Positions 38,119 through 49,100 of a stretch of 64,000 bases of DNA are shown here, in pieces. The notes below the pieces were generated by a model. That model was not told where the DNA came from, did not search any database, and saw only the letters and a program-made list of their open reading frames with translations. The stretch's first letter is position 1. Each line of letters starts with the position of its first letter. Location: positions 1,268,890 to 1,332,889 of the forward strand of contig JBKBLN010000001.1 of the NCBI GenBank assembly GCA_046296415.1, given 5' to 3'. Position numbers and translations under genes: made by a program. The stretch comes from CAYNRA01 sp046296415 (GTDB lineage: Bacteria > Bacteroidota > Bacteroidia > Cytophagales > Spirosomataceae).

Positions 38119-38160
38119 TCTATCTAAATTATTTCTTTCAGGTTCTTAGAGCTGAACAAT

Positions 38161-41100
38161 ATGAAAAAATATAGTTTCTTTTTGGTCATTTTTCTTTTAA
38201 AACTCAATCCTATTTGGGGACAAGATAAAGATACTTCCGCTGTTAACTCTTCTGAATGGTTTACCCTACATCGAGTAAATAATAAAAATCAGGTTATGCT
38301 TCGTTGGATGCCAGGAACAGCCAATGAATGGAATTTGGGAATCACGAACGGGTACGTTATTCAGCGGAAAAAGATTAATACTAGCAATAATATCGTCGTC
38401 GAGACAATCGATATAACCATTCCAGGACTTAAGGTTACAGACTCCACGGAAACAAAGTGGAGAGACTATTGGAAGCCTGACAGTGTTTATCACAAAGAGC
38501 TCTTTTATCTTTCTGTTAAGCCACAAAATAGCACAAGCTCTCAGTCCCATGACGCACGAACGATTAGCTCACTGGAGGAAAGGTATTTTTTTGCCAATAT
38601 TCTGGCCGACCAAAGTTTTAGCGCTTCCAAGCTTTGTGGTTTGGGGTACACCGATGAGACGGTCCAGGTAGGATTTAAATATGATTATATCATCAAAATC
38701 AGTGGTTCCACTAGTCAAACGGTGGTTACGGTGCCTAAAGTTGTTTTTCAAGCATTGCTTACCTTATCTATTTCTGAAGCGAAAAAAGTACCCAAGAAAT
38801 TGACTTTGAGTTGGTATACGAAAGACAAGGTCAATCAATTCTCGTCCTATTTTGTTCAAAGGGCTGACACGGTGAACAATGATTGTTCTGATTTTAAAAC
38901 ACTGAATAAGCTTCCTTTAATTGTAATGTCAGGTGATACTATGGCCTACTTTTCGGACTCTCTTCCTAATAAATCCCGAATGTACTGCTATCGATTAATT
39001 GGGAAAAGTTACTTTGATGAGATACGTGTGGGCTATAGCTTCAAGGACTCGTATAGAAAATTTTTAGAAAATATACCCCAAATCGATGCCGTCACGATTT
39101 CTGGATCGAACATGAAAGTTGATTGGCAATTCAACGGCCTTCCTGATGATATTTCCAGTTTTCGTATTGCGGTTAGCAAAGTGGATACTGCTAAACGGGG
39201 ACAGGCAGTTTTTAAAGAGTTCAGAACGGGGATTCCCGCAGCAGCAAGGACACTCACTTTCCCTTCTGCTGATATCGTGAGTGCTATTTCAGATACGAGT
39301 AGCGTATATTATGTATTTGTGGGGGCACAAGCTGAGACAGGCTCAAGTTCCATTGAATATTCCCACCCGTATGTAATTTCACCTAAAGATAAAATTCCTC
39401 CAAGTGCTCCTAAATTTAATCCATATGGACCAGTTTCTGCCTCCGATTTACCACTTCAACCATTTGAACCTTTACAGGTTTTACCGCCTACAAGCGATGG
39501 CAAAACACTTTTAAAACTTAGGTGGACGCCGAGTACGGATAATATTGGCGGGGTCGGTTTATTGGGATACCGAGTTTATCGTTTGTTTTCCAATCAACCC
39601 GCTCATTTGAAAGTAGAGATTTCAGGCGGGATAATCAATAGAATAGACAAAGTAAAGGGCGAGCCAGCCTTGGCCTATGTCATTGATACAGTGGGGACTA
39701 ATTATTCTTATACCAAAGCTACGTATTTCGTTTCGGCATTGGACAGCAACTACAATGAATCAGCGGTAACGACCTATGTTTATACAAAACCGGATACCAA
39801 ACGCCCTAACCCACCCTTCATTAATAAGATTGAAACGGTGTACAAAGGAAAACCCTCGGTAAAGATTTCCTATACTCTTCCAGAGGTTGTAGACGAGGTA
39901 ATTACCTATAAACTAATCAGTAAAGAAAACATGTTGGGTAGTTTATGGTCAGATTCTATCTTGGCACAAAACAGCTCATTTTATCTGGATACAAGTGTTA
40001 TCAAAGGAAAAGAATATGTCTATAGTATTCTAGCAATTGATCAAGCAGGTAATCAATCTTGCTACAAAACGCCCAGTTTGCCGGGAAATTTGGCCCTTCA
40101 TGACAGTTGCTACCAAATGGTTAAGGTAAAAATTCCTAATGTAGATCTTAAGCCCGCAATCTCTACTTTTACGGCCATCTACCAAGAAGAAGAAAAAAGG
40201 ATCAAATTGAATTGGGCTTATGCCATGCCGAATGTTTCCTATTATGAAATTTATAAAGGAAGAATTCGTTCCGCACCCGATACCACCAAGACCGCATTAC
40301 TAGAATATGTTAATGCCCCTCAACTAGAATACTCCGATATAAATTTCGATCTTGGGGTAGCCTATCGATATCAAATTCGAGCTGTTTTTACAGATGGAAC
40401 GGTTTCCGCATGGAAAGATGTCAATACCGCCCAAATTATTCAAAAACGCCTGGAGGCCAATTCGTCCGAACTTAATTTTAGCACGAAAAGCGAAGTTAAG
40501 CGAATAACCATTTCCGCCAACGTTCCCTGGACGGTGTCCAGCTCAAGTGCCCCTTGGTTAAGTATTTCTCCATCAAGTGGTAGCACCAATGGTACTATTT
40601 CTATCTCAGTTTTAGCCAATACGGGTGCTGAACGTTTTGCCACTCTTACGCTTTCAGGTGGTGGAATTACACGCGAAATTCGGGTTAATCAGCTAGGGGT
40701 TCCCAATGGAACAGGTTTGACAGCCTCCTATTTCAACCACGTCGGTCTTGCTACCATTGAGGGTAAACTTCCCGATATTATCCTTTTGGAAAATCCTTAT
40801 ATTCAAAATACCGATGTTTCTCCTAGACCTGGTGTTAGCCACGATTTCGTGACGGTATGGGAAGGATATATTCAGGTAAAAGATTCCTCTAGTTATACTT
40901 TTTATCTTTCAGCAGACGATGGATTTAATTTTTATTTGAACGGAGTTCTAGAACTGTCACGAACTCCCCACAATGTAGAAATCGAAAATCCTACTCGTAC
41001 TTTTACTTTAGTTCCGGGTATCAATTACCCAGTAAAAATAGAATTTTGGGAAGATGGAGGAGTTGGTGGTTTTCGATTCAAATGGTCAAATTCCTCTGGG

Positions 41101-42993
41101 CTCACAAAACAATTTGTACCTACCACCCATTTGTTTCCTTTGTTCATACCGGAACCTTTAAGTAATGACCCCCTTCACAATAAATGTTTTTCGCTCCAAC
41201 TACCCCAAGTCGGTAAAGCGTTACAGATGATGCCCAATTTCTTGGTGCAACAACAACCCCTTTCCAATGCAAATGACCAAATTTGGAAATTTGAAAAAGT
41301 GAACTCAAGCTATAAGATTATCTCACAAATTGACCAGCAAGGGAAAGTGATACAGGTGCTCGGTGGCGGTAGTAATAACGCAGATAAAGTGATTGTGGGC
41401 TATTTTAATAATGCCAATCACCAGTTTTGGGATGTAAACTATAAACATTCCAATGTGTATTCATTACGACAAAAAGGTACGAGTCATGCTTTTATTGATA
41501 TTGCCTATCTCACCGATCAAGCTGTTATCTTCAACCATGCTGAGAGAGAATTTAAATTTCAACCTGTCGGTTGCCCAAGTACCTCCAATGATGTGTTACT
41601 AGACAAAAGCTTCGTCAGCTTGGGTAGCTTAGCAAGCCAAGAGGAAGTACAGATTACCACGGGCTTGGGATGGTCAGTATCCGTTTCTGATGTTTGGCTC
41701 CAGGCGGATAAAACAGGTGGATATGGCAATGGTGTGCTTAAAATTTCGGCTGCTCCAAATACTTCCTCTAGCAAGCGCCAAGGCCAAGTGAAAATAGTAG
41801 CGGGGAATACGTATTATGATATCCAGGTGACTCAATTTGCCGCCCCGAATGGGATTGGTTTAGATGCTCACTATTTTAATGTGACCAGTTTCAATGCCAT
41901 GACCACCGCTACACCCGTTTTAAGAAGAATTGATGAAACAGTGGCATTCTCTTGGGGTGGAGGCTCACCAGGGCCTGGTGTTAATGCCGACTTCTCCGCT
42001 CGATGGGAGGGATTCATTGAGCCTCCCGTGACAGCCGATTACACTTTTTTCGTTTCCTCTGATGATGGTTGTAGGCTTTGGATCAACGGTGACTTGATCG
42101 TGAATGATAATACGCCACATGCTGAAACTGAATTTAGAGCCAACAAGGAAATCAAGATGATTGCAGGCCAAAAATATCAGATCAAACTCGAATTTTGGGA
42201 TGGTGGTGGAGGTGCAGACGCCAAACTCAGATGGGAAAACAACCTAAATCTGCCCAAGCAGATTGTTGAAAAAAGATTTTTATATCCTTCTAGCTTGAGC
42301 GTGGATAAACAAAGTCTCACCTTCTTTAAAAATGGGGGTAGCCAAACGGTTCGTTTGATCACGGAAAAACCTTGGACTGTCAATGGAGGTAGTAATTGGA
42401 TTTCCGTTAACCCGTCCAATGGCACTCAATCAACTGAAGTGCTAATTACAGTTGGCCCGCTTACTTCGCCCAGTTTACGTAGAGAAAATATTTCTTTTAG
42501 CTCCGAAGGAACGGTCCGAACGGTTCAAATCAGTCAGTACCCAACAAGTACCAATGGCCTGACAGCTTCCTATTTCAATGTAACCAGCTTTAATGCTATG
42601 GCTACGGCGGTTCCAGCTCTCAAACGGATTGATGATCAGGTTGATTTTGCATGGTCCGGATCTCCCGGGGTGGGTGTCAACAATGACTTTGCAGCGCGTT
42701 GGGAGGGATACGTCTCTCCGCCAACCACGGGTAATTACCGATTCTTTTGTGCCTCAGACGACGGTGTCCGATTGTTTGTCAACGGTATTCAGACGATTTA
42801 TGATAATAACCCGCATGGGGAAATAGAATTTACCTCTGATCGAACCTTTTATTTGGAAAAAGATAAACTGTATTTAATCCGAATGGAATTTTGGGATAGT
42901 GGTAGTGGCGCCGCAGCGAGACTGCGTTGGTCCAATGACGTAGGGCTGGGTAAGCAAATTATCCCCAAACAATTCCTTTATACCGTTGACTAA
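38161..42993 (+). CDS. Giant secreted FN3 / BACON / PA14 / ricin-like protein
   Basis: This 1610-aa protein has a signal peptide (about 1-20, LLKLNPIWGQ). Residues 25-760 hold several FN3-like domains, for example LKLRWTPSTDNIGGVGLLGY. A BACON domain follows (about 765-845, VPWTVSSSSAPWLSISPSSG), then PA14 (about 850-995, GLTASYFNHVGLATIEGK with SADDGFNFYLNG), a ricin-type lectin-like segment (about 1005-1130, QVLGGGSNNADKV), BACON, PA14 (1235-1375), BACON and a final PA14 (1460-1610). PA14 and BACON are carbohydrate- or surface-binding modules, so this is probably a surface adhesin. It lies 42 bp after the 1138-aa protein and 136 bp before the effector, so it may serve target-cell recognition; that is inference. 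Confidence 0.88.
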   Translation: MKKYSFFLVIFLLKLNPIWGQDKDTSAVNSSEWFTLHRVNNKNQVMLRWMPGTANEWNLGITNGYVIQRKKINTSNNIVVETIDITIPGLKVTDSTETKWRDYWKPDSVYHKELFYLSVKPQNSTSSQSHDARTISSLEERYFFANILADQSFSASKLCGLGYTDETVQVGFKYDYIIKISGSTSQTVVTVPKVVFQALLTLSISEAKKVPKKLTLSWYTKDKVNQFSSYFVQRADTVNNDCSDFKTLNKLPLIVMSGDTMAYFSDSLPNKSRMYCYRLIGKSYFDEIRVGYSFKDSYRKFLENIPQIDAVTISGSNMKVDWQFNGLPDDISSFRIAVSKVDTAKRGQAVFKEFRTGIPAAARTLTFPSADIVSAISDTSSVYYVFVGAQAETGSSSIEYSHPYVISPKDKIPPSAPKFNPYGPVSASDLPLQPFEPLQVLPPTSDGKTLLKLRWTPSTDNIGGVGLLGYRVYRLFSNQPAHLKVEISGGIINRIDKVKGEPALAYVIDTVGTNYSYTKATYFVSALDSNYNESAVTTYVYTKPDTKRPNPPFINKIETVYKGKPSVKISYTLPEVVDEVITYKLISKENMLGSLWSDSILAQNSSFYLDTSVIKGKEYVYSILAIDQAGNQSCYKTPSLPGNLALHDSCYQMVKVKIPNVDLKPAISTFTAIYQEEEKRIKLNWAYAMPNVSYYEIYKGRIRSAPDTTKTALLEYVNAPQLEYSDINFDLGVAYRYQIRAVFTDGTVSAWKDVNTAQIIQKRLEANSSELNFSTKSEVKRITISANVPWTVSSSSAPWLSISPSSGSTNGTISISVLANTGAERFATLTLSGGGITREIRVNQLGVPNGTGLTASYFNHVGLATIEGKLPDIILLENPYIQNTDVSPRPGVSHDFVTVWEGYIQVKDSSSYTFYLSADDGFNFYLNGVLELSRTPHNVEIENPTRTFTLVPGINYPVKIEFWEDGGVGGFRFKWSNSSGLTKQFVPTTHLFPLFIPEPLSNDPLHNKCFSLQLPQVGKALQMMPNFLVQQQPLSNANDQIWKFEKVNSSYKIISQIDQQGKVIQVLGGGSNNADKVIVGYFNNANHQFWDVNYKHSNVYSLRQKGTSHAFIDIAYLTDQAVIFNHAEREFKFQPVGCPSTSNDVLLDKSFVSLGSLASQEEVQITTGLGWSVSVSDVWLQADKTGGYGNGVLKISAAPNTSSSKRQGQVKIVAGNTYYDIQVTQFAAPNGIGLDAHYFNVTSFNAMTTATPVLRRIDETVAFSWGGGSPGPGVNADFSARWEGFIEPPVTADYTFFVSSDDGCRLWINGDLIVNDNTPHAETEFRANKEIKMIAGQKYQIKLEFWDGGGGADAKLRWENNLNLPKQIVEKRFLYPSSLSVDKQSLTFFKNGGSQTVRLITEKPWTVNGGSNWISVNPSNGTQSTEVLITVGPLTSPSLRRENISFSSEGTVRTVQISQYPTSTNGLTASYFNVTSFNAMATAVPALKRIDDQVDFAWSGSPGVGVNNDFAARWEGYVSPPTTGNYRFFCASDDGVRLFVNGIQTIYDNNPHGEIEFTSDRTFYLEKDKLYLIRMEFWDSGSGAAARLRWSNDVGLGKQIIPKQFLYTVD

Positions 42994-43129
42994 GATCTGT
43001 CGTCTCGGATGTTCCATTTTGAGAGGTTCGAGACGGCTGATCCATTAGCGAGGTGCATATGGGCTGGATTCCCTGATACCAAATATTGTTTTCTCGACTT
43101 TAAGCGATCATCTCTTTACCTCATAGGTT

Positions 43130-46100
43130 ATGAACAAACTACTACCTATACTTTTTTCCTTTTTTTTATGGTCGGGTTCTGCTTGGGCTAAGCATGACTC
43201 CGAAACGCTTCCTATTAAAAAAAATGGGTCAATTAGTGCCTCAAAGGAGGTTCCTGGGCCAAGTCCGGTGAGACCGTTGCCTAAATTGCTACCTAAATTG
43301 TCACGACTTTGGGGGGTGGATCAGAATACCTTTCGGTATAACACCCAAACAGAGACGTTTATCCCCACGGAGCAAGAGGGTCTTCCCGATTTTTCGTTTG
43401 ACCCTGTCCGTTTTACCTTGCAAGCCGACCAAAAAGAAATTACGGAAGGCCAGGAAGTGGTCTTGACCATTACGGCTGAATTCTTGGATGTTAGCCCCTC
43501 GCTGATGTTTACCTTTGATGGGTCCACTTCCTATGCCCTCAAAATGGTATTACCCCAAGGTTTCATTCCAACCGGAGGTACCTACCACGACTACATGACG
43601 GGTGAAGTCAACCGGAGCACCCCCATCCAACGCTATGAATTACGTGGTTTTTTTGAGTTCATCCCCGAAAACCCCTGCTTTACCCTGCTGAGGAGCTTCT
43701 CCGGCGCAGGAATCATGGATTCGTGGGCGAAAAAGGATGTGGTGTGTGTCTCAAAAAATTATGAAGTGGGTTTTCCATCTCGAAATGCAAGAGAGGCCGC
43801 GGTAAATTGTACTGATCCACAACCGGAGATCATTGACTGCAAAGTGCGATTATTCTTTGATAATTTTAATCAAAATGGTACACCAGGCTCTAATAAACAA
43901 CCTTGTGGTTGGATAAATTTAAGCACAGTTGATTTGCAATTGGCAGGATCAAAATCTGTTTGGCATTCAGATGATAACGTCATTATACCAAACAGAGAAG
44001 ACGGAGGTATCATGGTAGGATTATACAATACAAGTTACCATGTAGAATCAATTAGTAGAACAATTCATAATGCCAAACCTTTTATTAACTATGTAGTGAG
44101 GTTTGATGCAGCAATTTTGAATAGTTACCCGAATTCAAGCAGAAATATTGAAGTAGTTGTTACTATCAACGGAATTAAAAAAGGTGTACTTCTAAAGGAT
44201 ATTGAAAGAGAATTTTTTCTATATGAATTTGTATTTAAACAAGGTGGTGCCACTAGTTTTAACATATCATTTTCCTCAAATACTTTAGATAAGGATAAGG
44301 TAAGCTATATATTGTTAGATAATATAAAAATCATTGAGCAAGATAATAACTTAACTCCCCCAATTTTAAGTACGAATAAAGTATCCGTTATAAGAGGTGA
44401 GGAAGTGACATTAACAGCTCAAAATTGTAGTGGCTTGGTAAGATGGAACACCGGCCAAACAGGATTTCAAATTAGTGTCTTTCCAACCCAAACATCAACA
44501 TATTCAGCTTTTTGTGATAAAGGGAGTTGTCAGAGTAGACCAGGAACCGTTAAGATTGATGTTACATCAAATGAGCCTGTTGTAAGTCTATCCACTGACA
44601 ACCCGTCTTTGTGTCCTGGTGAAACAACCCTTCTGCGTGCAAATGTTTCGAATTGTATTGGTTCAATCGAATGGTATAGAGCAAACTCACCTGATAGTCC
44701 GTACCAAAAATATTTAGTGGATGGGATATGGATTACGGGTTCGTCATTGTTAAATGTAAGCCAAGCAGGTGTTTACCGGGCAAAATGTGGCCGTGAATTT
44801 AGTGATATAACCATAACCAATAAAGATATTCCGGCAAAACCCGGTCTCTCATCGAATGGACCGGCTCCAGCTAAGTTAGAAGGTAGTTGTATTGGTGGTA
44901 TTTTAAAGTGGGAAAATATGTCGCCCAACGAACAATTCCAATTGACTATACCTAATGTTGCTTCAGGTACCTATAGTGCTCGATGTGTCGATGGTCTTTG
45001 TGTGAGTGAAAGACATTACGTAGAAGTTGTTAATCCTACAATAGTGGGTATTACAATTTCAACCCTTGAGTCATCTTTATGTGATCAGAATACCACCACA
45101 ATTACCGCCAATGCTAAAAGTTGTCCGATAGTAAATATCAAGTGGTTTAAAGATAATATTCAAAGAAGCGAGTGGAATGGAAGTGAAAAAATTACTGTTG
45201 GAGCTGGTACCTACAAGGCTGTATGTAATGAGGTGGTATCAAATACTATACAGATAATAACTAACGCGTCTCCTCTGCCTCCCTCATTACAATCTAATCG
45301 TTACGAGGTTCTACCTGATGAAATGGCTACTATTATTGTTTCAGGTTGTTTAAATGGCAAGATTGAGTGGTATCGTAATAATGTTCTTCAAACAGAGGTA
45401 TCCCAAAATAGGGTTTTGTATGTACCTGCCTCAAATGCTACGGCAAATTACACCGCTACCTGCCAAACTAGCTGCGGTACAAGCGGTCCTTCCAATACCA
45501 TTTCGCTCAAAAATACAGCCTTAACAATAAAAGCCAGCGTACCGGATAAAGAAGTCTATCCGAACCAAGATTTTACTTTAACCGCCATCGGCTGTGCTGC
45601 CAATTGGCATGTGGAATGGGAGCTCCCCGATCGTTATATTCCCAAAACGAATCGAATCGAAAACCCTCTTCCCGTGACAGGTCCGGGTGAGTACAAAGCT
45701 CGATGCGTGAATAGTTTGAGTCCAAACGAAACCACCGAATGGGCTAGTATTCAAATTCTAGAACGAGGGGTTTTTAAACCTCAAATGACGTCTACTCCAG
45801 GCTGTATTTACGACAACCAAACCAAAACCATCGTCGTTTCCGGTTGCAATGGCTTAGCGATCGAATGGTTTGATGGCGTTCGCACAGCAAATCCTTCGGT
45901 ACGCGATTTTCGTCCCGGTGTGTATACCGCCCGTTGTTATTCTGATGGAAGTAATGGAACGACTTTTGGCCCTTGGGAGTCGCATGAGGTTTGTTTGATA
46001 GAACCCAATCCCATTACCATTTCAGCAAACAAGTCCTCTGTCAATCCGCTGGAATTATTCCAAATTTCAGGTGCCAACTGTATTTCTGGCTGGATCCAGT

Positions 46101-49100
46101 GGCTAAATCCCGAAGGGGTCTATTCGGGAGGAAACTCCGTGACCATGACAGGCCCAGGGATGTATTATGGTCGCTGTGTGGTGTCTGATCGAAGTGTGGG
46201 GCCTTGGAGCTCTTTCAACATGCCCGCCAAGCCACCCGGACAAATCATGATCACGGCCAATAAAAATAAAGCCCGTTCCAATGAACCCGTTACCCTGACT
46301 GCCAATGGCTGTTCCAACGGCCATGTCATGTGGGCCTATACCCCCATGGGGCGCACTGATGAAGTCATCGACCGCGGCCGAAGTATCACCGTATTTGGAC
46401 ATGGAACGTACTACGCCTGGTGTGTGTCGCTGGGGATCAGTAGCGAACGAGCCGATTATACCATAACCCCACTCAACGGCAATATCCCGAGTGTGTCGAC
46501 CGACAAACAACGGGCCACACCCAATGAACCGGTTTTTATAACGCTATCAGGATGTAACCCCAACTGGTATTGGCTGAAAGTAACGCACCCAGACGGCCGG
46601 GAGTCGTATCCAGCGACCAACAACAACCGAGCCTTGGTCTATGGTCCGTTTACATATGAGGTAGCATGTATCAACGGTAACCATGGGATCGACGAAAAAG
46701 TATCCGGCTCGGTGGATTTATCGGTGGTGGACCAAATCCGAGTGGTGCCCAATAAACAGCGAGTAGATACTACAGAGAGGGTATTGCTTACAGCCTATGG
46801 CTGCGACTTCGGCACCCTGGAGTGGCGTTTTGGAAATATTCCGCAACAAACACTGAAGGGCCTCACGACTATATCTCCCAAAGGTCCGGGAAATTACTAT
46901 GCACGGTGCGTGGGCGATATCCGGAAGTCGGACGATTGGGTGCTGGCGATTGTGAATCCGACAATGGAAATCATGCCCGCTATCTCCGGCCCGCTTCGAA
47001 TTTGCCCGAATACCTCGGCCAATCTCACGGCCTCCAACTGCCCTGCGGGTTGGCATTACCAATGGTTTACGGCGGAGGGGACCGGACATACGTTTAATAC
47101 CGTTGCCACCATCCAACTCCCGCAAATTGTCAAATGCCGCTGTGTGAAGCCCGACTGGAGCTGGTGGGGCCCCGAGCAGGAAGTGAGCGTGGATGCACCC
47201 TTCCCGAACCTCTTCACGGCCACCAGCAATAGCCCTGTGCCGCTGGGTGGAGAGTTGAAACTGACGGTGACAGACATCAGCGATCCTACTGCCACGTACA
47301 ACTGGATACCGCCGACGGGGATGACCCTCCCCAGCAATGGCACGCGAGCGCTCAGCATTCCCAATGCCAATACGACGTTTGGGGGGACGTACCAAGTGGA
47401 GGTCACCTCGAGCAACTGCAAAGTAGTGGTGCAGACGGAGGTGGCGGTGCGGGCCTGCGACGACCTGTACATCAAGAGCACAGTGCAGGCCACGGGCCAG
47501 ACAACCAACCAACTCCGCCGCAAGCCGGGGGTGAAGCCGATGGCGTTTGAGATGATGGAGCTGACGGTGGAGACGTTGGATGGTCAACGAATACCGGGGG
47601 CGACGTACAGCTGGACCGTTCCGGCGGGGGTGAAGGTGGATGTTTCCTCGCCCAAGCCGCACCTGATACAGGCGGACCAAGTGGGCGAGTACAAGGTGAC
47701 GGTATCGTTTGGCCAGGGCGAAACCTGCGAACTGAAGACCGAACTCAGCGGCCGGCCTTGCCAGGTGTTTACGGATGGGAATTGCAATACAGCGCCCGTA
47801 AAGATCGATACCACGGCGGAACCCAACGCCAACATTCCCAACCTAGCCGTAGGGGATGTCTTCAACGCGGGAGACTACGAGGTTACTGTTACCTCCCTCA
47901 AAAAAGGCAGCCAAACCTTGGGCTGGACGGGCGAGGGGATGGTGGAGCAAAACCTGATTGCCGGGGTGAAGATCCCGATGTCGGTGGTGTTTGAAAACAT
48001 CAAGATCAATTCGTGTTACCAATACTACAACCGGGGCGAGAACGGCGCGGTGGTGCGCAGTAAGGCGGATGCGAGTTGGGGGAGTGTGGTGGATTTGGGT
48101 AAGGATGAAGAATGTGGCGAAATAAATGTCTATATTAGGCACCTCCAAGAAATTGCTGATTTATTAAAAGTGTATACGTTTGAGAATAAAACTAAGCTAC
48201 AGTCGCTAAATGATGGGTTGATTAAATTAGAGGGTCAATTAAAAAACGATACATGTTTTAGCGCTGAACAAAAAAGTATAATTTCAAATGCACTTTCCAA
48301 TTCAAAAACAGAAATTTCATGCTTACTTACTCCCTCAACTGCTCGAGTTAGAGCAGATAATTGTGGCGTAAACATTGATGAAAAAATAGAAAAAAATATT
48401 GCTTTATTGTTGAGTGCAGAAGATAAAGATTGTAATTGTGTGCCAACAGGAGTAGCCAATGAGGGAGATAAACGATTGTGTAGTGGGATAAAAAATCATC
48501 CTAGATTTGGTAATATGACCTGTTATAAAACATATGTTTATCACACCTCATATAGTGGCTCGAAGTATCCATCGGGCTGGTATTTTGTGGAAGATTATAA
48601 AAATATTGTTAGATTTATTGGTGGTAAGATAGGTCCGCTAATTTTTATACATGGCACTTTTTCTGATCCAAGTACATTTTCTAATTCATTCAAAAAAATA
48701 GTATTTGAAAATATCTCAGCACTTAACAAATTGCCATATTCGAAGATTATTTCAGAAGTTCAGTGGTCAGGTGAAAATAACTCAACAGCTAGAGAAGTAG
48801 CTGCTCAAGAATTATCTCTAATTTTAAATAGTAATTTGGGTATCAGCTTATTGAGAAATTTTGGCTTTGATAGGCATATTGTTCTTGTAAGCCACAGTCA
48901 TGGAGGAAATGTGGCTAAACTTCTAAAGAATAAATTAGAAGACTTAGACTCGAGGTGGCTTGTGGATCTAATAAACATTGAAACTCCTCAAAGAAATGAT
49001 ATTCAAATTAAGTCTAAAAAAGGTATAATCTTGAATATTTGGAGTAATGGGGATTTTATACAGTGGCTGGGTTCAATTGCGGACTTTGATTTGAAACAAC

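Noticed and set aside
43001..43035. Inverted repeat CGTCTCG / CGAGACG between the 1610-aa gene and the effector, as a terminator.
   Set aside because: The 21-nt loop is long, there is no T-tract, and termination here would separate the effector from its presumed operon; function is unclear.
46718..47680. A 320-codon minus-strand open frame across the pre-toxin region, recurring at 49605-50288 and 54464-54760.
   Set aside because: It is the shadow of a GC-rich coding strand, is copied only because the sense region is copied, has arginine/histidine-rich composition and no start context, and is cut at different points in each copy.
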